From contig CAZVME010000002.1 of the NCBI GenBank assembly GCA_964628835.1, positions 45,853-109,852 of the forward strand: 64,000 nucleotides of DNA. Direction: 5' to 3'. Shown here one piece after another: positions 1 through 7,361 of this stretch. Position numbers and translations under genes: made by a program. This DNA is from JAAGZL01 sp964628835 (lineage in GTDB: Bacteria > Pseudomonadota > Gammaproteobacteria > Chromatiales > Chromatiaceae). Under the pieces are notes generated by a model that saw nothing but the letters and a program-made list of their open reading frames with translations, ran no database searches and was not told the origin of the DNA. Numbering within the stretch: the first letter of the stretch is position 1; the number at the start of each line of letters is the position of its first letter.

Positions 1-190
1 GGCACAGGCTGTGTGAAAACTCAACAGCACTCCACCGGCAGAGATGGGCTTCAAATACAGTGTCATGTACGACGGGGCAGTCTTAGAGATAACAACGCGC
101 CCTAAGAGATGTACTTGGTCTAACTGGTATTTCATGCCACTTAAAAACGATCTCAGATGGCCATTTTTGAGTTTTCACACACCCTGGGCA
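1..190. repeat. Imperfect inverted repeat pair, possible IS/MITE remnant
   Basis: The segment GTGTGAAAACTCAA at 11-24 recurs as its exact reverse complement at 167-180. The similarity extends outward with two mismatches, to about 22 bp in total (3-24 and 167-188). The 142 bp between the arms has no convincing gene. Terminal repeats of this kind are typical of insertion-sequence ends or a miniature non-autonomous element, but no transposase is present here. The left arm touches the window edge, so the element may be larger. Confidence 0.45.
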
Positions 191-260
191 CAAACCGGAC
201 ATAAGGATTGTAATTATTCAACTGATAATATAGTGGAAATGATAATTATTTAAATCTGCG

Positions 261-449
261 TTATCTGATAGGTATAGATTTAATAAAAAAAGTAGTTTCT
301 AGCTTTAATGTTGTCGGGTAAGGTGAATCGAGTAGGATTAAAATAAAATATTTTTTTATAAATAACGCAACGATAATTATGGGAGCGATCGCTTGGATAA
401 CGTTGATTATGCCAACAATAGTATCTTCTGTAATGACTATATCGAACAT
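261..449 (-). CDS. Putative small membrane protein (62 aa)
   Basis: A short reading frame with a ribosome binding site (AAGGA, about 8 bases before the ATG at 449). The protein is strongly hydrophobic, with a likely membrane segment at about residues 10-32 and a lysine pair after it. It has no recognised family. It is divergent from the SRAP-like gene, with about 70 bases of AT-rich sequence between the two starts that could hold both promoters. The tail after residue 40 is not distinctive. It may be a real small membrane protein or the degraded start of a longer one. Confidence 0.3.
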   Translation of the reverse strand: MFDIVITEDTIVGIINVIQAIAPIIIVALFIKKYFILILLDSPYPTTLKLETTFFIKSIPIR

Positions 450-520
450 AAACGTTCCTTTTTAAACAAGATACATAAATTACATCATAGCAGAATTATA
501 AAGAATTAACTAACAACACA

Positions 521-2194
521 ATGGCAAGTAGACTCTCTTTAGATTCAGATATTAAAAAGGTTCTTTTGCGTTTTAATGCCATCTTATCTGATGCAAAGTT
601 AGATAGCAGAATTGTTCTACCACAATACAATATATCACCTCATTCAGATCTGCCGACCATCATTAAGTCTAATACAGGTAGAGTTTTACGAAGTATAAGT
701 TGGGGTTCTAGTTCTTCTTCAAACGGGCTAATTAACGATTATTTCAGTGTCAGAGCTGAGTCAATAGTTGGTAAAGGGATATATCGGCATGCTTTACGAA
801 CACGAAGGTGCATTATACCGGCTACTGGGTTTTATTTATGGTCAAGGCATAACAACAATCACGTTTATTACAATACACTAAAAAGCAGAAATATATTTGG
901 AATAGCTGGTGTTTGGACTGTCTGGAATAAATCGAAAATAGACAACATATTTGACAGTCTTGAAAGAGATGAATATCAAACAGACATCTATGACCTGTTC
1001 AACGCTATAAGTAATGCCGATAATCAAGATGAAGTGATTTCCCAACAACTAGTTGAACATCTTCAAGATGCTTTAGATCAATATACACTACCTTTAAGGC
1101 ATAATTATAAATCAGATGCAACTCACGAGACTTCTTTTCTGAGTTTTCTTATAAATGAGCTTAATATAAAGAAGAGATATGAGGCTGAGCATGATTTGAT
1201 GAATAAAAACATCTCTTTTGTATCTATTACAGTTCCAGCAAATCAATGCTTAACACAATTAACAGATAGGATGCCTGCAATATTAAGACCAGAAGATGAG
1301 AATGACTGGCTTGACACGGAGTTATGTGAAACAGAAGAAATAACTCGAATGCTCACTCCATACACATCAGAGCAACTAGAAACCTATCGAGTAAGACGAG
1401 CTGTAAGTAACCCAAAATACAATGCTCCTGATTGTATAGAACAGCTAAAAATACAAAAATGTTTTGATAAAAATAAAAGAGTAGTTGCTACTAGCAGCGG
1501 TCGACGTAAAACACTCCGAAAGAGATTAATTCAAAAATATCTTGAAGAGATAAATGGACCAGTACTACTAGAAGAATTAAGGTGGCACGTACTGAGAGAA
1601 GAATCCCTACTGAAAAGCAAACACCAGCTTGAATATTTAACAAGAGCCAACCTAAATAGTTTCGCGCGAACTATTCGAGAACATTTCCCCGAGTTGGTTG
1701 TCTGTAAACTTTTTAGACCTGAAAATCAACCTGCAGGGCTAGTTGTTCGTGAGTCTCTATATAGATTATCTAGTTGGGAGCATATCCAAGAATTTGTTAA
1801 TGGAAATCAACCCACTGTATTTTGCAGCTATCTTCGTAGAGAAACAAAAGGAAGGAAGCAGGTTTTATTAGTATTTTGTAAAGAAAATAACTTGAAGGAC
1901 AAAATCAAAAGATCTATTCGGCCTATTAATATGCCAATTACATTAGTAAGTAAAGACTCTTGGGATGTAGATAAACTACATTCTCTCATTGAAATACCAT
2001 ACTTGATAAATCGTGTTACAGGTTCTGGGTATTTGCAAGATAAGCTTTCTAATGCGCAGCATCTGAACCAAATATCTTTATTTGACTCAATTAATCCTCG
2101 ATGGCAGAAAAATAAATACCCCAGAACTAGAACGATCAGAATAATACAGGATGGCTTGTTTTTTGAAGAGAGCTTTGTTTTAAAGCCTAGCTAA
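521..2194 (+). CDS. SRAP/YedK/HMCES-like protein lacking all catalytic residues, with C-terminal extension
   Basis: 557 aa. Residues 1-135 and 230-265 follow the SRAP fold of YedK/HMCES, which protects abasic sites by crosslinking through Cys2. Visible landmarks are the start MASR where the family has MCGR, SVRAES at 76-81 (family NARSE), RRCIIPATGFYLW at 95-107 (family RRCLIPADGFYEW) and LTDRMPAIL at 247-255 (family HDRxP). Compared with YedK, Cys2 is Ala, Asn75 is Ser76, Glu105 is Leu106 and His160 is Thr248, so the crosslinking chemistry should be absent while the DNA-binding Arg residues remain. About 90 residues (137-228) are inserted between the SRAP halves, and residues 300-557 form an unrecognised tail. 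No Shine-Dalgarno sequence precedes the ATG. The gene is AT-rich compared with the conjugation genes. The fold call is firm; any function is unknown. Confidence 0.75.
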   Translation: MASRLSLDSDIKKVLLRFNAILSDAKLDSRIVLPQYNISPHSDLPTIIKSNTGRVLRSISWGSSSSSNGLINDYFSVRAESIVGKGIYRHALRTRRCIIPATGFYLWSRHNNNHVYYNTLKSRNIFGIAGVWTVWNKSKIDNIFDSLERDEYQTDIYDLFNAISNADNQDEVISQQLVEHLQDALDQYTLPLRHNYKSDATHETSFLSFLINELNIKKRYEAEHDLMNKNISFVSITVPANQCLTQLTDRMPAILRPEDENDWLDTELCETEEITRMLTPYTSEQLETYRVRRAVSNPKYNAPDCIEQLKIQKCFDKNKRVVATSSGRRKTLRKRLIQKYLEEINGPVLLEELRWHVLREESLLKSKHQLEYLTRANLNSFARTIREHFPELVVCKLFRPENQPAGLVVRESLYRLSSWEHIQEFVNGNQPTVFCSYLRRETKGRKQVLLVFCKENNLKDKIKRSIRPINMPITLVSKDSWDVDKLHSLIEIPYLINRVTGSGYLQDKLSNAQHLNQISLFDSINPRWQKNKYPRTRTIRIIQDGLFFEESFVLKPS

Positions 2195-2464
2195 TTGCTA
2201 ATCCATTCTCTCCTGAGGATAGCAGTATTTACTGTGTGACAGCACATTGTTATTTTACACAAATGATGGATGGACTCGCCTAATGGCTTTCTATTATGTC
2301 TAAGTGATTAGACACTTTCTAGTTTCCCCTTTAAATCTGCTATTAATAAACTTGGGGCAGAAGCAAGTCGCGGCCTATCTATTTGATATATTGAAAACGT
2401 TTGCAATCTGTGCGAAGTATCCTGGGTTTCTAGAAGAACGTGAATGGAGGGTTGTTTATATACA

Positions 2465-2496
2465 TAAGTAACTGCTAACAGTCGGCTTTGGTCACA
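2465..2496 (+). repeat. Direct repeat copy A (pair with 6498-6529)
   Basis: This 32-bp segment matches 6498-6529 at 28 of 32 positions in the same orientation. Shared blocks are TAAGTAACT, CTAACAGTC and TTTGGTCACA. The two copies flank the five-gene operon at 3066-6341 and may mark the ends of the inserted cargo or a recombination boundary. Confidence 0.55.
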
Positions 2497-2664
2497 CAAA
2501 GGAATGTTGAAGAGGCGTCGCTAACCGGCACACAAGAGACGTTAACGATTCAATCTACATGGGGCGGTTACAGCACAAAGGAGAATATTTAAGATAGGTC
2601 GCTAACTGGCACTAAAGGGAATATATGAGAGAGGTCGTTATCCGGCACAGGAGAGTTTCAGGCC
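2481..2664 (+). repeat. Five degenerate ~36-bp tandem units
   Basis: Related units begin near 2481, 2517, 2563, 2598 and 2634, with spacings of 36, 46, 35 and 36. The core reads approximately GTCGCTAACCGGCACA followed by AAGGAGAAT. The copies diverge from one another and have no distinct spacers, so this is a decayed minisatellite rather than a CRISPR array. Confidence 0.45.
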
Positions 2665-2815
2665 AGTTAGTACACCTCTATAGAGAGTCCTCAAGCGAGT
2701 CATCTAATCTCGTGAATCATTTTGGAACGTAAATTGACGCCACTCTGGAATCTATGGTGAATCATCGTGCGATAAAGTATCGGTTAGTGGGCATAAGAGG
2801 TAAATTGTAGCATTT

Positions 2816-2922
2816 ATTCGCATTAGTGGTCTTTGAATAATGATTTCTCAGTTGAGATAAATTTGGTAGTCTGTTGATTCAACAGTTAGGCAGCATGAGT
2901 TTCAAAGACCACACATGCGAAT
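2816..2922. repeat. 22-bp inverted repeat with inner hairpin
   Basis: The left arm 2816-2837 and right arm 2901-2922 pair at 20 of 22 positions (key blocks ATTCGCAT and GTGGTCTTTGAA). The 63-base loop contains a smaller perfect hairpin, CTGTTGA-T-TCAACAG, at 2871-2885. This could be a folded non-coding RNA, a MITE or a protein-binding site. Nothing in the sequence decides between these. Confidence 0.5.
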
Positions 2923-3065
2923 TGTAGAGTGGACTATAGGATAATACTGACAATATCACGGGAAAGTGTATGTTGTTTTGAACTGTCACCTAATATTTAG
3001 AAGTATCTACAAATACTGCTAATAATAAAAAACTATTTTTTTCCATTAAATCATTGGCACTTGTG

Positions 3066-4064
3066 ATGAAAAGGATTCTTCAAATAATCATCGGAAACAA
3101 CAACACTCAGGTGTGTGGTGTGCCTAATGATTTTCGAAGTGTATTTAAGAAAAAAAAGGATATTTATTTTGTATACGGAGATTCGGATGTTCAGTTGCTA
3201 TCACAAAATAATGAATGCGAGAGTACTCGTTATCATGACTTTATGGAAATCACCTTAAAGCTGCTTTTAATATTCAAACCAATAAGCTCGAGGATAGTCA
3301 TTCCAGCATCGTCTTTGTGTTCATCATTGTTAACTCGATTGTTAGTAAATAAATACGAGTGTTTTTCGATCGAGCCGAATCCACATATATGTATTATAAG
3401 GAAAGAAACATCATGGAAAGAATATTTTGAAAAACGAAAACATAATTCAAAAAGTCTAGAGAAAATAGAGAAGTATTCATTATTCAGTAACAAAAATGCA
3501 GCAGAGTACTTTGCGGGGTTATCAGTCACAAGAAAAATACAAAATAGCGGATTTCATACATCAGTAAAATGGGTAGATAAAGCTGCTAGCTTGCTACCAG
3601 AAATAGTTAATGGCTATGACAAGAAAAATATCAATTTGCACGAGATATCCGAAGAGGTTTTGTATGACTCAATATTTGTATGGGAGGTTTTAGAAAAGAA
3701 ACTAAATGAAAGGGGTATCAAAATACCAGAATGGAATAGCCAGTTAAGGTACGCTTTGGCCGAGGCATACTTTTCCTCTTTCAAAGGTGAATTTATGTTC
3801 CCCTTTAACGATCCTATCGGTCTTGCTATAGAGCAAAGAGAACGGTATTACTATTTGAATGTCGGGTTATTAAATATAATGATGAAAAAAGCAGGATTGT
3901 ATGAGTCAATATTGTCGATTTCTCCAGCTGGTCTATTTAAAACTCTATATTCTGATGAGCTGTTGCGATACAAGGATGAGATCAGGCAATCTACAAATGA
4001 GAATAAGCTGCTAATAAATTCAAAAAAATATAGTAAGTTAATGCATAAGGCTCTTAGTAGTTAA
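3066..4064 (+). CDS. Uncharacterised protein, first gene of methyltransferase/kinase operon
   Basis: 332 aa from the ATG at 3066; a TTG four codons upstream is an alternative start. I do not recognise the family. The N-terminus looks like an alpha/beta domain (hydrophobic strands ILQIII and DIYFVYGD in the first 50 residues). The middle is charged and the C-terminal half is helical, with an aromatic stretch (ERYYYLNVGLLNIMMKKAG) around residue 265. No signal peptide, P-loop or SAM motif is visible. It ends 2 bases before the first methyltransferase, so it is almost certainly translated and used with it. Like the rest of the operon it is AT-rich, indicating recent transfer. It could be an enzyme that prepares the substrate for the two methyltransferases, or a binding partner. 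Confidence 0.7.
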   Translation: MKRILQIIIGNNNTQVCGVPNDFRSVFKKKKDIYFVYGDSDVQLLSQNNECESTRYHDFMEITLKLLLIFKPISSRIVIPASSLCSSLLTRLLVNKYECFSIEPNPHICIIRKETSWKEYFEKRKHNSKSLEKIEKYSLFSNKNAAEYFAGLSVTRKIQNSGFHTSVKWVDKAASLLPEIVNGYDKKNINLHEISEEVLYDSIFVWEVLEKKLNERGIKIPEWNSQLRYALAEAYFSSFKGEFMFPFNDPIGLAIEQRERYYYLNVGLLNIMMKKAGLYESILSISPAGLFKTLYSDELLRYKDEIRQSTNENKLLINSKKYSKLMHKALSS

Positions 4065-4066
4065 CG

Positions 4067-4768
4067 ATGAAACAAAAATATATACGTGCCGATTCTGATT
4101 GGGACAAGTTTCCTAACTTGGAGTCTACAACTTCGTTCGATGTTAATGTTTTTAAATATTATTGCCCAATTGATTTTATGATAGCCGATATTGGATGTGG
4201 TTATGGGCGTATCTGTGGTGTTTTGGAAAACCACGGCTATAAAAATATAATTGGCGTTGACTCATCTAGTGTTTTATTAGAGAGGGCTATAGATAATTTG
4301 GAACATACTTGTCTCGTTGCTGCAAATGGTTTAAGCATCCCAATAAGAGAGGGTTCTGTAGACTGCGCTATATCATTTGGATTAATTAATTGCTTGACTA
4401 AATATGATCAATTAACCCGGTATGCAGCAGAGCTAGGTAAAATAGTTCGACCTGATGGATATCTATTTATTAATGAGTTCACCAGAAACAACTCTCCTTA
4501 TTTTGACGATAAGTATAATAAATGGAAAGATAAGTTCGGGGGTAATAGGGTTTTTAAGTCAAACAGCGGCATTATGTTTAGGCATTATTCTATTGTTGAG
4601 ATACTTTCCGTTTTTGATCCATATTTTGAATTGATAGCGTGTAATAAGCAGAACTATTTATCGCTTAATCATAAGAGAACTGTTTGTGGTTATTCGATAG
4701 TCTTGAAGAAACTATCGTATCAATCTTCATTTAGGCAGGGTCCCGGTGATGAGCTTATTGGTAGGTGA
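4067..4768 (+). CDS. Class I SAM-dependent methyltransferase (first of pair)
   Basis: 233 aa with a Rossmann methyltransferase fold. Motif I is IADIGCGYGRICG at about residues 38-50, the acidic end of strand 2 is GVDSSS at about 63-68, and a motif IV-like region, DCAISFGLINCL, lies near 102-113. The arrangement matches small-molecule or RNA methyltransferases (Methyltransf_11/25 type). It lacks the (D/N/S)PP(Y/F) motif of DNA amino-methyltransferases, so it is unlikely to be a restriction-modification enzyme. It starts 2 bases after the upstream gene, and its 3' end overlaps the next methyltransferase by about 20 bases, which implies translational coupling. The substrate is unknown. Confidence 0.8.
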   Translation: MKQKYIRADSDWDKFPNLESTTSFDVNVFKYYCPIDFMIADIGCGYGRICGVLENHGYKNIIGVDSSSVLLERAIDNLEHTCLVAANGLSIPIREGSVDCAISFGLINCLTKYDQLTRYAAELGKIVRPDGYLFINEFTRNNSPYFDDKYNKWKDKFGGNRVFKSNSGIMFRHYSIVEILSVFDPYFELIACNKQNYLSLNHKRTVCGYSIVLKKLSYQSSFRQGPGDELIGR

Positions 4769-5450
4769 TTGGCGCTTTGATGAGAATGTTGCAGACATAT
4801 TTGATGATCATGTAAGAAGGTCAGTTCCAAAATATGACGAACTCCACGAAATAGTGTTGCAAGTTCTAAAACCGTTTTTAAAAAAGGATTCCATTGTATT
4901 AGATCTTGGTGTGGGAACAGGCGATTTTCTTAGCCGAATGGCTTCTTGCATTTGTTTTGATAACATTACTTATGTTGCGATAGATAATTCGAATTCGATG
5001 CTTGAGAAAGCGAAAGTGAAGTGCAAGGACATACCCAATACATATTTTACATGTGCAAATATTGAAGACTATGATTATCCAAAAGTTACTGTTTCTATTG
5101 CGATATTGACTCTTCAGTTTATTGAAGTTGAAAAAAGGCAAGCTATAGTAAGAAATATATATGAATCTCTGCAAGATGGTGGAGCGTTTATATTGTGTGA
5201 AAAAATCTGTTTAGATAATGCCATTGGTAATATATTTGTTGATATTCATGAAGATTTTAAGCTGCAAAACGGCATATCAAATTGTGATATTGAACGTAAG
5301 AAGAGATCATTAGTGAATGTAATGTGGCCTATGTCTTATAATGAGAACCGCAATATCCTAGTGGAAGCTGGATTTGAGGTGGTTGAAAGCTTTTTTCAAT
5401 ACTTCAATTTTGTGGGATTTTTGGCCATTAAAAAACAAAACATGGGATAG
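4749..5450 (+). CDS. CmoA-like SAM-dependent methyltransferase (second of pair)
   Basis: 233 aa from the ATG at 4749; GTG at 4746 is possible. The N-terminus WRFDENVADIFDDHVRRSVP strongly resembles CmoA, the carboxy-SAM synthase of tRNA wobble uridine modification. Motif I is VLDLGVGTGDFLS at about residues 55-67, followed by AIDNSNSML near 83-91. The family members closest in look are CmoA-like methyltransferases found in biosynthetic and phage-related clusters. Having two different methyltransferases back to back suggests sequential modification of one substrate or a heterodimer. The gene is separated from the following kinase-like gene by 3 bases. Confidence 0.8.
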   Translation: MSLLVGDWRFDENVADIFDDHVRRSVPKYDELHEIVLQVLKPFLKKDSIVLDLGVGTGDFLSRMASCICFDNITYVAIDNSNSMLEKAKVKCKDIPNTYFTCANIEDYDYPKVTVSIAILTLQFIEVEKRQAIVRNIYESLQDGGAFILCEKICLDNAIGNIFVDIHEDFKLQNGISNCDIERKKRSLVNVMWPMSYNENRNILVEAGFEVVESFFQYFNFVGFLAIKKQNMG

Positions 5451-5453
5451 CCT

Positions 5454-5996
5454 ATGCTTGTCGTTATTCTTGTTTCTGGAAAAGCAGGGTCTGGCAAAGA
5501 CACTTTCTTTGACGAAGTAAGTACAAGCAATATCAACGCGAATTTTCATCGCTTCGGATTTGCTGATTATGTCAAAGATATAGCAATTAGAATAGGCTGG
5601 GATGGGAAAAAAGATGAAAGAGGGATAACGTTTCTTCAGGAATTGAGCTATTCTGCAAGAAAATACAAAGACAACATATGGACTAAACGAATTATTGATT
5701 TCGTTGAGGAAAATAAGTTATTAAATTCTTCTTTCATGGAGGTAGTGGTTGTCACTGATTGCCGCTATCCCGATCAAATTAACTTTATAAAAGATCATTA
5801 TGATAATGTTTATAGTGTAAGGATTGATAGACCAAGCTTGCATGATAGCCTAAACTATCATCAAAAATTGCATCCAAGTGAGGTGTCGCTCGATAGTTAC
5901 AAGTCATTTGATAAAAGGCTACAAAACGAAAATATAATCAAATATAGAGAAGACGTAATAAAATTCTTGAACGGAATTATTAGCAAGTTTTCTTAA
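5454..5996 (+). CDS. P-loop kinase of deoxynucleotide monophosphate kinase type
   Basis: 180 aa. The Walker A motif GKAGSGKDT is at residues 9-17. Further landmarks are FLQELSYSARKY near 61-72, VTDCRYPDQINFI near 100-112 (strand plus acidic residue as in dNMP kinases) and HPSEVSLDSY near 141-150. The pattern fits the DNMK family, which phosphorylates dNMPs and in T4-like phages handles modified dNMPs such as hydroxymethyl-dCMP. In this operon it could activate a nucleotide that has been methylated or otherwise altered by the neighbouring enzymes. That is inference from context. Overall length is normal for the family. Confidence 0.7.
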   Translation: MLVVILVSGKAGSGKDTFFDEVSTSNINANFHRFGFADYVKDIAIRIGWDGKKDERGITFLQELSYSARKYKDNIWTKRIIDFVEENKLLNSSFMEVVVVTDCRYPDQINFIKDHYDNVYSVRIDRPSLHDSLNYHQKLHPSEVSLDSYKSFDKRLQNENIIKYREDVIKFLNGIISKFS

Positions 5997-6011
5997 AAAG
6001 GAGGGGGATCA

Positions 6012-6341
6012 ATGTTAAAGATCGCTGGCAGCATCAAAAGCTATGTTGGATTGGCTGCTTTATCAGTTATTTCTGGCTACATGATAAGCAGTGAGTTGGT
6101 TACCGGGGGGTATGTGGAAGCAGAGTTTTCAGTAATCTTAATTCTATCTTCCATGGTTATTTTTTCACTTATGTCATTTTTGTTTTTGATATTAATCAGG
6201 GTAAAAAAACAAATTATTGCAGCGCAAAGTTCTGCTGGTGTTGACAATGATCAGAGCATTAAAGCATCTAAAGAATATGACGCGTCTATTTCACAAAAAA
6301 CGATCGGCAAGGGTAATTCTCAAAAAATCGATTTGAGCTGA
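6012..6341 (+). CDS. Small two-helix membrane protein
   Basis: 109 aa preceded by a strong ribosome binding site (AAGGAGG, about 9 bases before the ATG). Two hydrophobic segments lie at about residues 10-30 and 38-62, with a basic patch RVKKQ after the second. The last 45 residues are polar and Ser/Lys rich, probably cytoplasmic. No family is recognised. It is the last gene of the five-gene operon, 15 bases after the kinase. In defence operons a small membrane protein is often the effector or an anchor, but there is no direct evidence of that here. Confidence 0.6.
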   Translation: MLKIAGSIKSYVGLAALSVISGYMISSELVTGGYVEAEFSVILILSSMVIFSLMSFLFLILIRVKKQIIAAQSSAGVDNDQSIKASKEYDASISQKTIGKGNSQKIDLS

Positions 6342-6497
6342 ACACTGTTTTTTCATGTATTGGAAAGTAGCGTTTGATATCTGCACAACATGCATCAACC
6401 TGCACTGCAACCGTCCACTTCGTTCCCAGTCACAGCGCAAATTATGCACGCGAAATGGTCTGTTGTTTATAAATTCGTCCCATTTTGGTCGGCTATA

Positions 6498-6529
6498 TAA
6501 GTAACTACTAACAGTCCTTTTTGGTCACA
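6498..6529 (+). repeat. Direct repeat copy B (pair with 2465-2496)
   Basis: Second copy of the 32-bp imperfect direct repeat, matching copy A at 28 of 32 positions in the same orientation. It lies 156 bases downstream of the last gene of the methyltransferase/kinase operon. Confidence 0.55.
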
Positions 6530-6564
6530 TAAGCGACCATTTTCCCAGATCATGAAAGGCCGAA

Positions 6565-6739
6565 TCACACAGCTTCTTCGAACTCCACCTCATTCTTCTG
6601 ATACAGATCCTCTCAAAGAATAATCACATCATCGGGTGCTTGAACACCGAGCTTCACGTAGTTTCCATGGATTTGTTGAACGGTAACAGTGGTATTGTCA
6701 CCCAAATGCAGGGTTTCGCCGATGCGACGGGATAAGCAT
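6565..6739 (-). pseudogene. Degraded csrA/rsmA-like RNA-binding regulator
   Basis: On the minus strand the start ATG CTT ATC (MLI, as in CsrA) is followed, one frame off, by codons reading RRIGETLHLGDNTTVTV, then QIHGNYVKLGVQAPDDVIIL, a stop, and EDLYQKNEVEFEEAV. This is the whole CsrA fold with the usual RRxGE(T/S) start and GVxAPxxVxIxR end. Two lesions are visible: about 5 bases lost after the third codon (where MLILSRR is expected) and a CGA-to-TGA change where the conserved Arg should be. CsrA paralogues are known on ICEs, where they control carriage and transfer. This copy cannot make a normal protein. Confidence 0.75.
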
Positions 6740-6841
6740 GAGACACACTCCTTTGTTTTGGTTGAAAGCACTTCCAGTTGCTAGGTTGAATCATACTCTG
6801 CAGTACACCATATGCCAATAACGACAAAAGCCCCCCTGTAG

Positions 6842-6982
6842 CTATGGTCGCAAAGTGGCCATTCACGGCATACTAGTGATCAAGTTATTCTCGACTATAC
6901 CAAGTACGATCGCTATAACCTGAATGTCGGTAATCCAATTGCGATCGCCATTGATACAAAACTACGCACAATACGGAATTGA
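6842..6982 (+). other. Possible C-terminal remnant of an ICE gene
   Basis: An open stretch without a start codon reads as a plausible protein end (DQVILDYTKYDRYNLNVG, then NPIAIAIDTKLRTIRN and a stop) just before the conjugation operon. I do not recognise the parent. It could be the tail of the gene that normally precedes RAQPRD, or chance. Confidence 0.25.
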
Positions 6983-7016
6983 TTTTCCATAGCTAGTCCT
7001 CTCAGATTTCCCCAAC

Positions 7017-7352
7017 ATGCGCCTCATGCACAACACGGGGAAGACATCGATGCAAATTGCCCATGTCCTGATAGCAGGATTTCTCACTACAGCATTACCG
7101 ACTCAAATTGCTCTTGCTGATTCCGATGGTGAACGCACGGCTCTGGCGAGGATTGCTAATGAGATTGAGGCACTCGATCCGTTGATCCGTGAAGCCGAGG
7201 CACATGCCAACCCGGACGCCCGTATTCGGCTCCGCTACGACTGGCTACGTCAGGACCTGACCAGGATCCGGCAGGGCATTCAAGAACACATTGATGTGCC
7301 TCGGGCAGAGCCAAGAACCTTTCCATCACTACGTGGTGATTACCGCCGGTGA
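7017..7352 (+). CDS. RAQPRD-family ICE protein (TIGR01690)
   Basis: 111 aa (100 aa if the second good start at 7050, which has GGGGA upstream, is used). A signal peptide ends around ALA-DSD at about residue 34. The mature part has the family landmark RIRLRYDWLRQDLTRIRQGI near residues 70-89, where the family name motif RAQPRD has drifted. It is a small periplasmic or secreted component of the mating-pair apparatus of GI-type ICEs, and its molecular role is unknown. It is the first gene of the conserved block. It overlaps or abuts the next gene, which indicates one transcript running to TraG apart from the CBASS insertion. Confidence 0.85.
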   Translation: MRLMHNTGKTSMQIAHVLIAGFLTTALPTQIALADSDGERTALARIANEIEALDPLIREAEAHANPDARIRLRYDWLRQDLTRIRQGIQEHIDVPRAEPRTFPSLRGDYRR

Positions 7353-7361
7353 TGATGGGCT

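Larger units (their letters stand above)
2195..3065. other. Gene-free repeat-rich spacer (about 870 bp)
   Basis: No convincing coding sequence is seen on either strand; the 63-codon minus-strand frame at 2308-2499 resembles no known protein. The stretch holds one copy of a direct repeat shared with 6.5 kb (2465-2496), five degenerate copies of a roughly 36-bp unit (2481-2664) and a long inverted repeat (2816-2922). Promoter elements for the following operon should lie in the AT-rich last 100 bases, but I cannot assign them. Confidence 0.6.
6342..7016. other. Inter-module junction with gene remnants
   Basis: This 675-bp stretch separates AT-rich cargo from the conjugation operon. It contains direct repeat copy B (6498-6529), a broken csrA-like gene on the minus strand (6565-6739) and an open stretch at 6842-6982 that may be the C-terminal remnant of a lost ICE gene. 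The genes normally found just upstream of RAQPRD in such ICEs (coupling protein TraD, TIGR03747, TIGR03759) are not in the window. Confidence 0.6.

Noticed and set aside
44..253. 69-codon reading frame at the left edge
   Set aside because: It runs through the inverted repeat arms and has no ribosome site or protein-like composition.
2481..2664. CRISPR-like periodic repeats
   Set aside because: The units are too divergent, have no unique spacers, and no cas genes are in the window.
2816..2922. Retron msr/msd RNA
   Set aside because: A hairpin with flanking inverted repeats is suggestive, but no reverse transcriptase gene is found nearby.
4067..5450. DNA methyltransferases of a restriction system
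   Set aside because: Both have SAM motif I but no (D/N/S)PP(Y/F) or cytosine-methyltransferase PC motif, and there is no nuclease in the operon.
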